Shown here piece by piece: positions 36,198-45,450 of a stretch of 64,000 bases of DNA. The notes under the pieces were generated by a model. It was not told the origin of the DNA and did not search any database. It saw nothing but the letters and a program-made list of their open reading frames with translations. The DNA is from Moorella sp. Hama-1 (GTDB taxonomy: Bacteria; Bacillota; DSM-521; Neomoorellales; Neomoorellaceae), in NCBI RefSeq assembly GCF_023734095.1, contig NZ_AP024620.1, forward strand, positions 1,732,501-1,796,500. Reading direction: 5' to 3'. Position 1 is the stretch's first letter. Each line of letters starts with the position of its first letter. A program made the position numbers and the translations under genes.

Positions 36198-37008
36198 TAA
36201 ACCTCCCCCCCATTGTTACCTGAACGGCCTGTTCCCGGCTCTGCCTGCTCCTCGCTACAGCAAGCCCTTCATCCCGGCTCACCTGAACCATACGGCCGCC
36301 GCCCTTGAATATCTCCAGGCAGCCGCCTTCCTGCACCACCCGCCGTATCAACTCCGGTTCCACAACCACGGTCCCCGCCAGGGTATCAACACCATAATGA
36401 AACAACACAGAAGTCAGCGGGGTGCTGGGGCCCACCAGGATCACCCGCGCCCGGCGGCTGAGCTCCACGAGGCGGGGGAAGGTTTTATTGATCAGGGTGG
36501 TAGCAGTTATAAAGACATAATCCTGCTCCGGGAGGATATACTCACAGGCAGGGTCGGGTAAATCGCCCTCGCGGGGTCGGCGTTCTAAAATCGTGAGTTT
36601 ACAGTTGCGCGCCAAGGGGTCCAGGTCGGGAAAATGTCCGATAACAGTTACCTTTTTACCCCGCACCTGTTCCTGAAAGCAGGTAAAGGCGCTCACCTGG
36701 GGCTGGCTGCTTAAAGGCTGGCCGCAAAGGCTTTCCACCTGTTCCGGCGTGTTTAATACTGAATTTACGGCTGCCAGGCCCAGGGCGGCTTCAAAATTAT
36801 TCCAGGACTTGATGCGCATCGCCAGTTCCCGCACGGGCATGCCTTTTATTTTCCCGGCCAGCTTGATGCGCGGATGGCCCTCCAGGGGCGTCATCACCAG
36901 GCCGGTAGCCCGGGAACGGACCAGGACCCAGTTAAGGCCGACAATGCAATCCTCTACCTCCAGATCCGGCGGCACCCCCGCGATTAACTCATCATAGACT
37001 TCCCACAT
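36163..37008 (-). CDS. DUF4213/DUF364 putative metal-chelation protein
   Basis: A 281-residue member of the family of 18211-18948, with VTVIGHFPD, YVFITATTLINKTF and GPSTPLTSVLFHYGVDTLAG. A tail of about 45 residues is extra. It is the first gene behind the Moco-type riboswitch and overlaps the permease gene, so it is bound to the import operon. Its role, perhaps in holding or presenting the metal complex, is inference. Confidence 0.82.
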   Translation of the reverse strand: MWEVYDELIAGVPPDLEVEDCIVGLNWVLVRSRATGLVMTPLEGHPRIKLAGKIKGMPVRELAMRIKSWNNFEAALGLAAVNSVLNTPEQVESLCGQPLSSQPQVSAFTCFQEQVRGKKVTVIGHFPDLDPLARNCKLTILERRPREGDLPDPACEYILPEQDYVFITATTLINKTFPRLVELSRRARVILVGPSTPLTSVLFHYGVDTLAGTVVVEPELIRRVVQEGGCLEIFKGGGRMVQVSRDEGLAVARSRQSREQAVQVTMGGRFIAIGAGQENFA

Positions 37009-37057
37009 AGCTTTGCCTCCTTATCCTGGCTCTGCCATCTAGCACCACCTAAAACTA

Positions 37058-37084
37058 AAGCCCCACCTGCAGGAAGGTGGGGCT
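37058..37084 (-). terminator. Riboswitch terminator 1
   Basis: Minus strand AGCCCCACCT and AGGTGGGGCT followed by TTAGTTTT, between aptamer 1 and the DUF364 gene. Confidence 0.8.
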
Positions 37085-37127
37085 AATAAAAGCCAGAATC
37101 AGCCATTCATCAGCCACCTCCTTATAC

Positions 37128-37232
37128 ACGAACCTGGGAAGGCATACCAGTTTCCCGGTATACCCCGTGGGCCTCTCAGCCCAGGCCGGTCACCATAGAT
37201 CGCTCCTTAGGTTAGTCCGGCTCGGAGATGCT
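37128..37232 (-). promoter_or_regulatory. Moco/Tuco-type riboswitch 1
   Basis: Minus strand: CATCTCCGAGCCGG, then CCTAAGGAGCGATCTATGG (an 11-nt GAAA-tetraloop receptor split as CCTAAG/TATGG), CCCACGGGGTATACC with a GAAA-type loop, and GCCTTCCCAGG. This is the layout of the molybdenum-cofactor RNA. Two more copies in the window precede Mo-type transport or the radical SAM-SBP genes. Class call rests on remembered consensus. Confidence 0.78.
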
Positions 37233-37441
37233 CAATATTTTATTTTATGTCCTTAAGTCTAATTAACCATATTCAACATGCACTCTAAAACTCCTGCCTG
37301 TCGGCATTAAATTCTTATTCCCCCGCGTCCCCGTTTGAAGTAGTGGATCTATGATAAGGTTGCCCGCCTCTGCGGCTGGCCGTTGCCTAAAAAATAGAAA
37401 AGCCCCTTTGCCAGGGAAAATACGCGCTTATCCAGCAGCAT

Positions 37442-38506
37442 TCATGGGGGAAAAACATTGATGGCAGCCGGCGGGATGGAGCAGTAAACCGCGCTGCCCG
37501 GCGCTAAGGAATAGCCCTTATCTTCCCTGGTAACAACCAGGGCGACGAGCCTTTCGCCGGCATCGATTATCACCCTGGCCAGTAAACCCCGGGGATAAAC
37601 AGCGAGCACCTTTCCCGGCAGGCAGTTGCCGGAGTGCGGCAAACTGTTCACCAGGATATGCTCCGGCCGGATGGAAAAACCCGCCCGGCCGGTTAAATCC
37701 GTCTCTACTTGCAGAAGCGCCTCCCCCAGGGAGACGTATTTCCGGCCATCGCGCAGGAAAATCTCGCTGTGATAAATATTCTCCGCCCCGACAAAGCGAG
37801 CTACCGCTGCCGACCGCGGCCGGGTAAAGATCTCCTCCGGTGAGCCTACCTGGAGCAAGCTGCCTCCCATGATGACGCCGATACGGTTGCCCAGGTATAA
37901 GGCTTCTTCAAAATCGTGGGTTACATGAATTATCAGGGTGCCGGTAAGCTGGTGCAGGCGCTTTAGCTCCTGCTGGAGCATCTCTTTTGTACAGGGATCC
38001 AGGGCAGATAACGGTTCATCCAACAAAAGAACCTCGGGTTTCATTATGAGTGCCCGGGCCAGGGCAACCCGCTGCTGCTCGCCGCCGCTTAAGGTATAAG
38101 GAAAACGCGGGAGAAGACGATCGATGCCCAACAAAGCCACAACGGCATCTAATTCTCTTTCCATCTGACCGGGAGGCAGCTTTTTATTTTTCAGCCCAAA
38201 GACAATGTTTTCCCTGACGTTTAAATGGGGAAACAAGGCATAATCCTGGTAAACAAAACCGAAGCGCCTTTTTTCCGGAGGCCAGGCGGTAATATTTTTT
38301 CCCCCCAGCCATATCTCGCCGGCATCCGGAGCATGCATGCCGGCAATAACCTCTAAGAGGACTGTTTTACCGGCACCCGTGGGCCCCAGGATCACGAAGT
38401 ACTCTCCCGGGAAAAATTCCAGGGAGATGTCCCGGAGTTGAAACTCGCCTATCCTTTTGACTATCCCGGAGAGCCGCAGGGAACACCCGGGCAACCGTTC
38501 TTTCAC
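37442..38506 (-). CDS. modC: Molybdate ABC transporter ATP-binding protein
   Basis: A 354-residue ATPase: Walker A GPTGAGKT, signature LSGGEQQRVALARAL, Walker B VLLLDEPLSALD. A C-terminal TOBE-like oxyanion-binding region (about 235-354) is typical of ModC/WtpC. Its start overlaps the permease gene by 4 bases. The 190 bases between it and the 37232 riboswitch contain no gene. Confidence 0.85.
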   Translation of the reverse strand: MKERLPGCSLRLSGIVKRIGEFQLRDISLEFFPGEYFVILGPTGAGKTVLLEVIAGMHAPDAGEIWLGGKNITAWPPEKRRFGFVYQDYALFPHLNVRENIVFGLKNKKLPPGQMERELDAVVALLGIDRLLPRFPYTLSGGEQQRVALARALIMKPEVLLLDEPLSALDPCTKEMLQQELKRLHQLTGTLIIHVTHDFEEALYLGNRIGVIMGGSLLQVGSPEEIFTRPRSAAVARFVGAENIYHSEIFLRDGRKYVSLGEALLQVETDLTGRAGFSIRPEHILVNSLPHSGNCLPGKVLAVYPRGLLARVIIDAGERLVALVVTREDKGYSLAPGSAVYCSIPPAAINVFPP

Positions 38507-39345
38507 AGGCCCGGCACCCGCTCGTACAATTTTACGCCTGCCCGTTCAAATACGGCCAGGGAGAATAAAGCGATCAGGATCAGAATGGCCGCCGAAGCCA
38601 TCAGGGCCTCCATGTCTCCCGTAGCCATATTTAAATAAATAGAGATGGGCAGGGTTTCCGTCTTGAACCTGGTGGCGCCGGCCAGCATAAGCACCGCCCC
38701 AAATTCCCCCAGGGCCTTACCCCAGGTAAGAACCAGGCCGGCAAGGATGTTATTACGTATTAATGGTAACGTCACCTTCAGAAAAGCCCGGGCCGGAGGA
38801 CAGCCCAGGGTCCTCGCTACATATTCCAGGCGGATATCAACGGCTTCGATAGCAGCCTTCAAGACGGTAACTAGGGAAGGAAGATTGACAAAAAATTGGG
38901 CCAAGATGATCCCCGGCACGGTAAATACAAAACGCAGGCCCATCCTGCCCAGGGTTTCGCCAAAGGGCGTAGTCCCAAATAGCAGGAGCAGGCAAACGCC
39001 GGAAACAACAGGTGGCAAGGTCAAAGGTATTCTGAGAAAATTGGCCGCTAAACCCTGCCCCGGCAGGCGGTAGCGGGCCAAGGTATAAGCTACCGGCACA
39101 GCCACCAGCAGGCAGGCGGCTGTCGAGATAACGGAGGTCAAGAGGCTGAGCCTGATGGCGAAGACCAGTTCCGGCGTCTTTAGGGATAGAGGTATATAAG
39201 GCAAGCCTCTTACCAGCACGGTGCCTACGGCAGCTAAAATAAATAGCAGCACCAGGAAAGTTACCAGCACATTAAAGGTTTTAAACAACCTCGAACCCAA
39301 GTTTTCCCGTCTCCCCTCTACTGGGATACCGGCTTGTATCCCCAT
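38503..39345 (-). CDS. modB: Molybdate/tungstate ABC transporter permease
   Basis: A 280-residue permease with six helices and the EAA loop DIRLEYVARTLGCPPARAFLKV shortened to its core EYVARTLGCPPARAF near 175-189. It overlaps the modA and modC neighbours. Confidence 0.88.
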   Translation of the reverse strand: MGIQAGIPVEGRRENLGSRLFKTFNVLVTFLVLLFILAAVGTVLVRGLPYIPLSLKTPELVFAIRLSLLTSVISTAACLLVAVPVAYTLARYRLPGQGLAANFLRIPLTLPPVVSGVCLLLLFGTTPFGETLGRMGLRFVFTVPGIILAQFFVNLPSLVTVLKAAIEAVDIRLEYVARTLGCPPARAFLKVTLPLIRNNILAGLVLTWGKALGEFGAVLMLAGATRFKTETLPISIYLNMATGDMEALMASAAILILIALFSLAVFERAGVKLYERVPGL

Positions 39346-40145
39346 TTTTGCCAGATCTGGTAGGCCGCCGGCGAGGTGAAAAATTCAGCCAGCTGCCGGG
39401 CCGTCGCCTTTTCCTGTGAACAGCTCAGCACCGCCACCGGCACTGTTTTTACATAGTCCTTCAATTCAGGTACCGGTACCACCTCGAGCTTATCTTTAGC
39501 GCCCTGGTAATTTTCTTCCCAGATCACGGCAGCGTCGGCCTGCCTGGTGCTCAAATAGACCACCAGTTCGTTTGCCGTTGGCGTCCTGACTACCACATTT
39601 TTATTGACGGTCTCCAGAAGGCCGTGCTTCTGCAGGAGCTGGTCGGCCAGCTTGCCGATAGGGTTGGCCTGGGGGTCCCCCAGGGCTACTTTCACTCCCG
39701 GCCGCCCTAGATCGGCTAATCTGTGGATGCCGGCGGGGTTGCCCTTCGGCACCGCCAGCACCGGGATGTGGTAAACGACATTCTTTTCCCACGCTACCAG
39801 GTCTTTCTCTTTAACAGGTTTTAATTCCGCTATATCCCCCGGCAGGTAGACATCACCTTGCTTGCTCAACAAAATCTGGTTGTTAAGCTGGGCTGCGCCG
39901 CCAAAGGTATAAGTAAGCTTTAACCCGGTTTGGGCTTGAAAAGCGGCTCCAATTTCTTCAACGGGGTTTTTGAGGCCGGCGCCGCTATAAACGACAAGGG
40001 AGCGCCCGGCCGCGTTGCCCGCTTTATTATCCGTTCCTGCCCGGCCCTCCTGGTCCTGGCCTTTACCGCTACCGCAGCCGGCCAGCGCCAGCACCCCGAA
40101 CAAAAGTAAACCCAGTAATAGCGTGACAGATTTTGAAACCCTCAC
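39318..40145 (-). CDS. modA: Molybdate/tungstate-binding lipoprotein
   Basis: I choose the GTG at 40145 because GGAGGAAATAACA precedes it. The 275-residue protein has a lipobox (LALAGCGS, Cys near 24) and the ModA fold: LVVYSGAGLKNPVEEIG, GGAAQLNNQ, GDVYLPGD and AAVIWEENY. It delivers oxyanion to ModBC. The upstream DUF364-like gene ends inside its leader. Confidence 0.87.
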   Translation of the reverse strand: MRVSKSVTLLLGLLLFGVLALAGCGSGKGQDQEGRAGTDNKAGNAAGRSLVVYSGAGLKNPVEEIGAAFQAQTGLKLTYTFGGAAQLNNQILLSKQGDVYLPGDIAELKPVKEKDLVAWEKNVVYHIPVLAVPKGNPAGIHRLADLGRPGVKVALGDPQANPIGKLADQLLQKHGLLETVNKNVVVRTPTANELVVYLSTRQADAAVIWEENYQGAKDKLEVVPVPELKDYVKTVPVAVLSCSQEKATARQLAEFFTSPAAYQIWQKWGYKPVSQ

Positions 40146-40171
40146 TGTTATTTCCTCCCACACTCCAATTA

Positions 40172-40900
40172 TCAATGCCCAAAAGAACAATACTGCTCGT
40201 AGCCGGCCAGGCAGGCTATGCCGCTGATGGTTACCCCGTAAAAAATTACCGGCTTCCGGCCGACTATTGCCGCCAAAGTGTCATTTACCGCTGTAGTACC
40301 GGTAGCTAAAACCAGGTCGCTCCAGGCAATAATTTCTTCTGTATGCCGGGCATCTTCTATCATCACCCCGCCTTTGCGTTGCCCGACGTTATCTGGGTCC
40401 AGATCGGTTACCCGGATGGGGAAATGACCGGCCAGGCTGGCCACCATGGCCGGCTGCAGGCCGATAAAGGCAATGCGGGGGGTACCAAAACGCTCCCGGA
40501 CGTATTCTACCAGGCAGGCGGCGCACCGGCCCGGTTCTTGATCGCGGCAGTGAATGGTCTTATCTACCAGCTTCAGGTGCCGCATGACGGCATTCAAGGT
40601 GGCAATAAATATGGCCCGCTCGTAGTTGTTGCGTAACGGCAGGGCCAGAACTTCCTTCAGGGTGCCCTGGTAATTCCCCGGCATATCGGTGTAAGCTTGG
40701 CCGCAAGCTTCTTTAAAGTTAGCCTGGATCATAGTTTCTTTGCCCTTTAAAAGGGGAAAGTCCTGTCGTTCCGGCCGGCCAATGGCTTCCTCGGGGGTCA
40801 AGGGCCGGGCGCTGACCACCTGGATTTCTTCCTCCCCAGTAAGGTGGCTGACTTTTACCAGCCTGCCAAATTTCTCTCTGATACCTTCTAAGAACTGCAT
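40172..40900 (-). CDS. DUF364-like protein heading the molybdate operon
   Basis: A 242-residue Rossmann-like protein related to the DUF364 group: RIAFIGLQPAMV, WSDLVLATGTTAVNDTLAAI, VIFYGVTISGIACL. It also has a local cysteine set (HCRDQEPGRCAACL, near 125-138) not seen in the other members. It is the first gene after riboswitch 2 and is followed closely by modA, the same arrangement as the DUF364 gene at 36163. Confidence 0.65.
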   Translation of the reverse strand: MQFLEGIREKFGRLVKVSHLTGEEEIQVVSARPLTPEEAIGRPERQDFPLLKGKETMIQANFKEACGQAYTDMPGNYQGTLKEVLALPLRNNYERAIFIATLNAVMRHLKLVDKTIHCRDQEPGRCAACLVEYVRERFGTPRIAFIGLQPAMVASLAGHFPIRVTDLDPDNVGQRKGGVMIEDARHTEEIIAWSDLVLATGTTAVNDTLAAIVGRKPVIFYGVTISGIACLAGYEQYCSFGH

Positions 40901-40942
40901 TTAAAGCTGCCCCCTTTGCTGGCAAATCAGCAACAAATTAAA

Positions 40943-40970
40943 AACCCCGACTCCACGACGGAGCGGGGTT
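40943..40970 (-). terminator. Riboswitch terminator 2
   Basis: Minus strand AACCCCGCTCC and GGAGTCGGGGTT followed by TTT, between aptamer 2 and the DUF364-like gene. Confidence 0.8.
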
Positions 40971-41016
40971 TAAGCGAAAAAGCTGGAGCTTTCGCCTCTA
41001 GCCAACCCCCTCCTTT

Positions 41017-41120
41017 ACAAAACTTGGAAGGCATACCCGTTTCCCGGTATACCCCGTGGACCAGCGGTCCAGGCCAGCCTGCCATGGGTTGCTCCGTTAG
41101 GCTAGGTTGGCTCGGAGGAT
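41017..41120 (-). promoter_or_regulatory. Moco/Tuco-type riboswitch 2
   Basis: Same layout as at 37128-37232 but diverged: CTCCGAGCC, CACGGGGTATACCGGGAAAC, GGTATGCCTTCC. It lies upstream of modABC, which supports the class call. Confidence 0.8.
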
Positions 41121-41184
41121 ATAATATCCTGGCATATGTTCTTTTATTTATATTATTCGCTGTCAAAGGGCAGATTCCTGCTGG

Positions 41185-41937
41185 TTACAGCGGTACAACC
41201 ACCGAAACACCCTCCATCATGGCCACGGTGACCGGGACACCATAAACAGCGGCCAGGTTCGCCGGCGTCATGACCTCCAGCCCTCCGCAGGCGAAGATAG
41301 TGCTATTTTTCAAGAGCAAAAACTTATCGGCGAAACGCAAGGCCAGGTTAAGGTCGTGCATGACCACCACGGCCGCCAGGTTTTGTTCCCTGACGGCGTT
41401 TTGGACGGTGCGTAAAACCTCCAGCTGGTTTTTTAAGTCCAGGTTGCTGGTGGGTTCATCCAGGAGCAAGACTGCCGGCTCCTGGGCCAGGGCCCGGGCG
41501 ATAATCACCTTTTGCTGTTCCCCGCCGCTCAGTTCATCAAGATAACGTAATGAAAATTCCTCCAGGCCCAGGAGGCGTAAAACCCGGTGCACGATTTCCA
41601 GATCCGCAGGGGTGACATCCCATTTGATGTGGGGTTTCCGGCCTAAAAGCACGGCGTCAAAGACGGTAACCCGGCCGCTTTCGTAGCGCTGGGCCACGTA
41701 TCCTATCCGGCGGGCCACTTCTAACTGGTTGAGTTTCAAGATGTTCTCTCCGGCAATCAGGATCGTCCCCCGCCGGGGTTTCAGGATCTTATTCAGGCAT
41801 TTGAGGAGGGTGGATTTGCCCGCGCCGTTGTTGCCCAGGATGGCCAAAAACTCGCCCCGGGCGAGGGTAAATTCTATGTCCTGCAAAACAGCGTGGCTGT
41901 TGTAGCTGAATTCCACCCCGTCTACGGCCAGGATCAT
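41185..41937 (-). CDS. BtuD-type ABC ATP-binding protein, second system
   Basis: A 250-residue ATPase: GNNGAGKST, LSGGEQQKVIIARAL, VLLLDEPTSNLD. Its start overlaps the permease gene by 4 bases. Confidence 0.9.
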   Translation of the reverse strand: MILAVDGVEFSYNSHAVLQDIEFTLARGEFLAILGNNGAGKSTLLKCLNKILKPRRGTILIAGENILKLNQLEVARRIGYVAQRYESGRVTVFDAVLLGRKPHIKWDVTPADLEIVHRVLRLLGLEEFSLRYLDELSGGEQQKVIIARALAQEPAVLLLDEPTSNLDLKNQLEVLRTVQNAVREQNLAAVVVMHDLNLALRFADKFLLLKNSTIFACGGLEVMTPANLAAVYGVPVTVAMMEGVSVVVPL

Positions 41938-43007
41938 CGCCTGCTATACCCCCTGGAGAGAAGATAAAGGAAGAGAGGGGCGCCCATAAAGGAGGTAACG
42001 GCGCCCACCGGCAGGACCACCGGCTTCATAACAGTCCGGGCCAGGGTATCGGCGGCCAGGAGCAACAGCCCGCCCATGACACCGGCCGCCGGGATTAAAA
42101 AGCGGTGGTCGCCGCCGATGACCCGCCGCATCAGGTGGGGGCCGACCAGGCCGATAAAACCGATGATGCCCAGGAAAGCGACCAAAGCGGCGGTGATTAA
42201 AGAGGCGACGAACATCCCCGCCAGCCGGATACTTTCTACGCTGACGCCCAGCCCCTTCGCCGTTTCCGCGCCGCTGTCCAGGGCGTTGTAATTCCACCGG
42301 TTAGCCATAAAGTAGAGCAATCCGGCGCCGGTCACCGCAGCCATGACCCCCAGGTCGCGCCAGGAGGCTCTGCCGATATCGCCAAAGGTCCAGAAGACCA
42401 TGGCCGCTACCTGCACGTCGCTGGCGAAATACTGCAGGATGATGGTTCCGGCGGAAAAAAGGGAGCCCAGGGCCACCCCGGCCAGGACCATGGCTTCCGG
42501 TGATACCCCTTTATAGCGTGAGAGAAAGAGGATGACCAGGGTCGCCGCCAGGGCGCCCAGGAAAGCGAAGGAAGTCACCAGGTAAGGGTTGTTGATGAGC
42601 ACCGCGTCGGCGCCGGTACTGCTGGTGCTGCCCGCCCCCAGGGCCAGGATGGCCACGGCGGCGCCGAAGGCCGCCCCCTGGGAAACCCCCAGGGTAAAGG
42701 GCGAGGCCAGGGGGTTACGGAGGATATTTTGCATCACGCAGCCGGCTACGGCCAGGCCCGACCCGGCGGTTAAGGCCGCCAGCACCCGGGGCAGCCGGAT
42801 ATTCCAAATAATCACCTGAGACCGGCCTTCTAACTGACCCAGGAGGGTCATCAGCACCTGGCCCGGGGTCAGCTCGGCTGAACCGGCGTTAATAGCGTAA
42901 ACGCCAAGTAAAACGCTCAACAGGGTCAGGAGGCCAATGATCAGGACTTTCCTGCGGGTATATCTCTGGTAGCTTTGTGCTATATCGAGCATCGCTGCCT
43001 GGCGCAT
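41934..43007 (-). CDS. BtuC-type ABC permease, second system
   Basis: A 357-residue permease with LPRVLAALTAGSGLAVAGCV and about ten helices. The 227 bases upstream, before the binding-protein gene, hold a short hairpin (GTGGCGGAGCGCCAC) and purine-rich DNA only. Confidence 0.9.
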   Translation of the reverse strand: MRQAAMLDIAQSYQRYTRRKVLIIGLLTLLSVLLGVYAINAGSAELTPGQVLMTLLGQLEGRSQVIIWNIRLPRVLAALTAGSGLAVAGCVMQNILRNPLASPFTLGVSQGAAFGAAVAILALGAGSTSSTGADAVLINNPYLVTSFAFLGALAATLVILFLSRYKGVSPEAMVLAGVALGSLFSAGTIILQYFASDVQVAAMVFWTFGDIGRASWRDLGVMAAVTGAGLLYFMANRWNYNALDSGAETAKGLGVSVESIRLAGMFVASLITAALVAFLGIIGFIGLVGPHLMRRVIGGDHRFLIPAAGVMGGLLLLAADTLARTVMKPVVLPVGAVTSFMGAPLFLYLLSRGYSRR

Positions 43008-43234
43008 AATGGTTATCTCCCTGAAGAGGATGTGTGAGGTGGGAGGTGAGAGGTGGGAGGCTTGTCGAAACTGGCTGGGCCAGTTTCATTAAAGCTGGGC
43101 CATTTCTCATTTCTCCCGTTCGATGGTGGCGGAGCGCCACCATGAATGGCTCCCAGAAAATATGGTTCTACCAGGGTTGATTGCCTCTTTCCCTAGAACG
43201 TAGGAGGCGGGGAGGCTCGTAACCAGCGGTATTT

Positions 43235-44341
43235 TTAAGGCTTAAGCAGGTCCAGCTTCTTAAATCCGCCGTAGGCTCCGGCTACCTGGGCATATAAAGG
43301 CCGGCCTAAAAGGAACTGGTAGATGGCGTCGGCTTTTTGCGCTGGATCGATGTCCCTAAAACTCTCAGGAAAGATCACTTTACCAGCGTAATAGGCGTCG
43401 GCCAGGGCGGTATCGATGTTGGTAGTGTAGTTGTTGTAGGGTATCTGGCCGTAAACCTGGCCTTTACGAAAGGCGCTGAGGGACTGGTAGAATTGGGGGT
43501 TCTTTCGGTAATCTTCCTGTACCAGGCTAAAACCGCCCTCGTCGATAAAGATGATGTCGGGGTCCCAGGTTAAGAGTTTTTCCTTGTCGATCATGACGCT
43601 GCCCGTCTTACCCGTCTCGTCCACTACGTTCCGGGCGTTGACGGCGGTAAAGGGTGGGTACCCGGCCTGGGTGCTCTCGATGCCGTGGGCTCCCTTCATG
43701 CCCAGGGCGCCCACGTAAACCCGGGGCTTCTTATCCGCCGGCATATCTTTAGTCCGCCCCTTTAGGTCCTGTTGGCAATCTTGGAGGAACTTGACCACTT
43801 CCCCGGCCCGCCCTTCGTTGCCGGTGATCTGGCCAATCAACTGCAGCGATTTATAGACGTCCTCATCAAAGGTGGCCAGCTGGCCGTAACTCAGCACCAC
43901 CACCGGGATTTTCGTCCGGGCCTGGAGCTCATCGGCCTGGGAGCGGTCCACCAGGTAGGCCACAAAAATCACGTCGGGTTGAACGCTGATCAATTTTTCC
44001 GCGTCCGGGGTCGAGTTGGGCCCGCCCTGACCGATTACGGGCTTATCTTGCAATTCGGGGTGGGCTAAAATGTACGGCCGCGCGGCGGATTGTTGCTTTT
44101 CCAGGTTTTCGACGCCCACCACTTTGCCGGCACCGTTGACGTAACAGACCAGCCGCAGGGCGCCCGGGCCAATAGCTACAACCCTCTTGGCCGGGACGGG
44201 AACCTCCACCTCCCGGCCGGCCAGGTCGGTTATCTTCGTTCTGGGTGCCCCTGCTTCCGGCGCAGGGGCCTTAGGCCCGCAACCAGCCAGAAGAAATAAA
44301 ACCATCAATAGGGTTAGAGACAGATAAAATAACTTCTTCAA
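43235..44341 (-). CDS. BtuF-type ABC substrate-binding lipoprotein, second system
   Basis: A 368-residue lipoprotein (FLLAGCGPK, Cys near 21) of the class III fold, with DLAGREVEVPVPAKRVVAIG and WDPDIIFIDEGGF. Cargo could be an iron chelate, corrinoid or oxyanion; the FmdE gene just upstream hints at Mo/W. Confidence 0.85.
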   Translation of the reverse strand: MKKLFYLSLTLLMVLFLLAGCGPKAPAPEAGAPRTKITDLAGREVEVPVPAKRVVAIGPGALRLVCYVNGAGKVVGVENLEKQQSAARPYILAHPELQDKPVIGQGGPNSTPDAEKLISVQPDVIFVAYLVDRSQADELQARTKIPVVVLSYGQLATFDEDVYKSLQLIGQITGNEGRAGEVVKFLQDCQQDLKGRTKDMPADKKPRVYVGALGMKGAHGIESTQAGYPPFTAVNARNVVDETGKTGSVMIDKEKLLTWDPDIIFIDEGGFSLVQEDYRKNPQFYQSLSAFRKGQVYGQIPYNNYTTNIDTALADAYYAGKVIFPESFRDIDPAQKADAIYQFLLGRPLYAQVAGAYGGFKKLDLLKP

Positions 44342-44474
44342 CTCACTCGCCCTCCTTTCCCGATGTTACCATCTACAGTCGGCGGGGTAAAAACCTGCCG
44401 ATTCATCCTTCCCCCGGCGCTGGCACACCGGGAAACTCTCCATCCTTTCTTATAGGGGATATTTAATTCCCCGG

Positions 44475-44488
44475 GTTAACGCGTTAAC
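44475..44488. repeat. Perfect 14-bp palindrome
   Basis: GTTAACGCGTTAAC between FmdE and the binding-protein gene; possible operator. Confidence 0.4.
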
Positions 44489-44555
44489 GCGCTGGGCGGC
44501 ACCGCTGTTACCTCCTGATTAGTGCTTTCTCCCTCGCCACCCGCGTAAAGAAGGA

Positions 44556-45182
44556 TCAGGCAGGGGATATAACGCCCCAGCCGCGGCTGTATTGCTCCGC
44601 GCAGGGGATGCAAGCCAGGCGGCCTTCCCTGATCCTGGCCCGTACTTCCGCCACCGGTTCGCCGCAAAAGGCGCAGGTCACGGAATGAAAAAGGCGGGCC
44701 CGGGGTGGCAGGTCCAGCTCAACCTGCTCCACCTTAAATAATTCCCCTTCCGGCGCCGTCAGGATTTGTTGCCACCGTTGTTCCTGGCAGCGGCCATAGG
44801 CCTCCCTTTCCTCCGGTGTCGCCTGGCCGCTAAAGACCCTGGCCCGCAAGTTCTTGTACTCCTTGTCTTCCTGCCAGGCGCCGCCGTTGAAGGCCACCCG
44901 GACGGCAGCACCCGATTTCCTGTCGCCAAGGGTAAAGACATGCTTGCCATAATCCCGGTAGATGAGATTGCCTTTACCCAAAGTACAGCCGGTCAGGACC
45001 TGGATGGCATCCACGCCGCAGGCGTCGGTTTCGACGATAGCCACCAGTTCTTCATCACTAGCCCGGTCGCTCGTCAATTCTCGCAGGGCGATTTTAGCGG
45101 CCCGGTAACCGATAGCCAGGCCGGGACAGGTATGCCCATGAAAGGCCACCGCCCTTTTCCAATCATCTGGTAAGGAATTCAT
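44556..45182 (-). CDS. FmdE-family protein
   Basis: A 208-residue protein: FHGHTCPGLAIGYRAA (about 13-28), the family's Cys-containing site, and ETDACGVDAIQVLTGCTLG. A C-terminal zinc ribbon has CAFC and CIPC pairs. The family is named for a subunit of tungsten formylmethanofuran dehydrogenase and is common beside Mo/W transport genes. I use ATG 45182, with GGAGGAG upstream, rather than the longer reading from 45218. It heads the second BtuCDF-type operon. Confidence 0.85.
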   Translation of the reverse strand: MNSLPDDWKRAVAFHGHTCPGLAIGYRAAKIALRELTSDRASDEELVAIVETDACGVDAIQVLTGCTLGKGNLIYRDYGKHVFTLGDRKSGAAVRVAFNGGAWQEDKEYKNLRARVFSGQATPEEREAYGRCQEQRWQQILTAPEGELFKVEQVELDLPPRARLFHSVTCAFCGEPVAEVRARIREGRLACIPCAEQYSRGWGVISPA

Positions 45183-45212
45183 TTTTATCAACTCCTCCTG
45201 GAAATATAAAAT

Positions 45213-45259
45213 AACCACGCCGGGTACCCCTGCGTGGGGTTTTAGTACCCTTCGTGGTT
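45213..45259 (-). terminator. Long hairpin in the FmdE leader
   Basis: Outer arms AACCACG and CGTGGTT enclose a GGGTAC-type inner stem; on the minus strand ATTTTAT follows. It could attenuate FmdE expression. No Moco-type aptamer is recognisable before it. Confidence 0.5.
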
Positions 45260-45356
45260 ACATCCACAACCTTCATGGCTGCCTTTACTTTATTCGCTAT
45301 GCAAACCCAAATTCCTGCTGGTTAATTAAAAATCACGATTACGACTACCGTTGCAG

Positions 45357-45391
45357 GGTAAAAAAATAGCCCCGGGATTTCCCCCGTGGGC
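45357..45391 (-). terminator. Terminator of the NifU-Fur operon
   Basis: Minus strand GCCCACGGG and CCCGGGGC, one bulge, followed by TATTTTTTT. Confidence 0.75.
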
Positions 45392-45450
45392 CAGGGCGGT
45401 CTTTTACCGCTAAAGGGTATTTAAGCGGAGGGATCCGCGGAGGCGGCTTA

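Noticed and set aside
43040-43140. Purine-rich repeat (GGGAGGTGAGAGGTGGGAGG) and GTGGCGGAGCGCCAC hairpin as a regulatory RNA
   Set aside because: Only one short stem, no T-run and no similar copy in the window.
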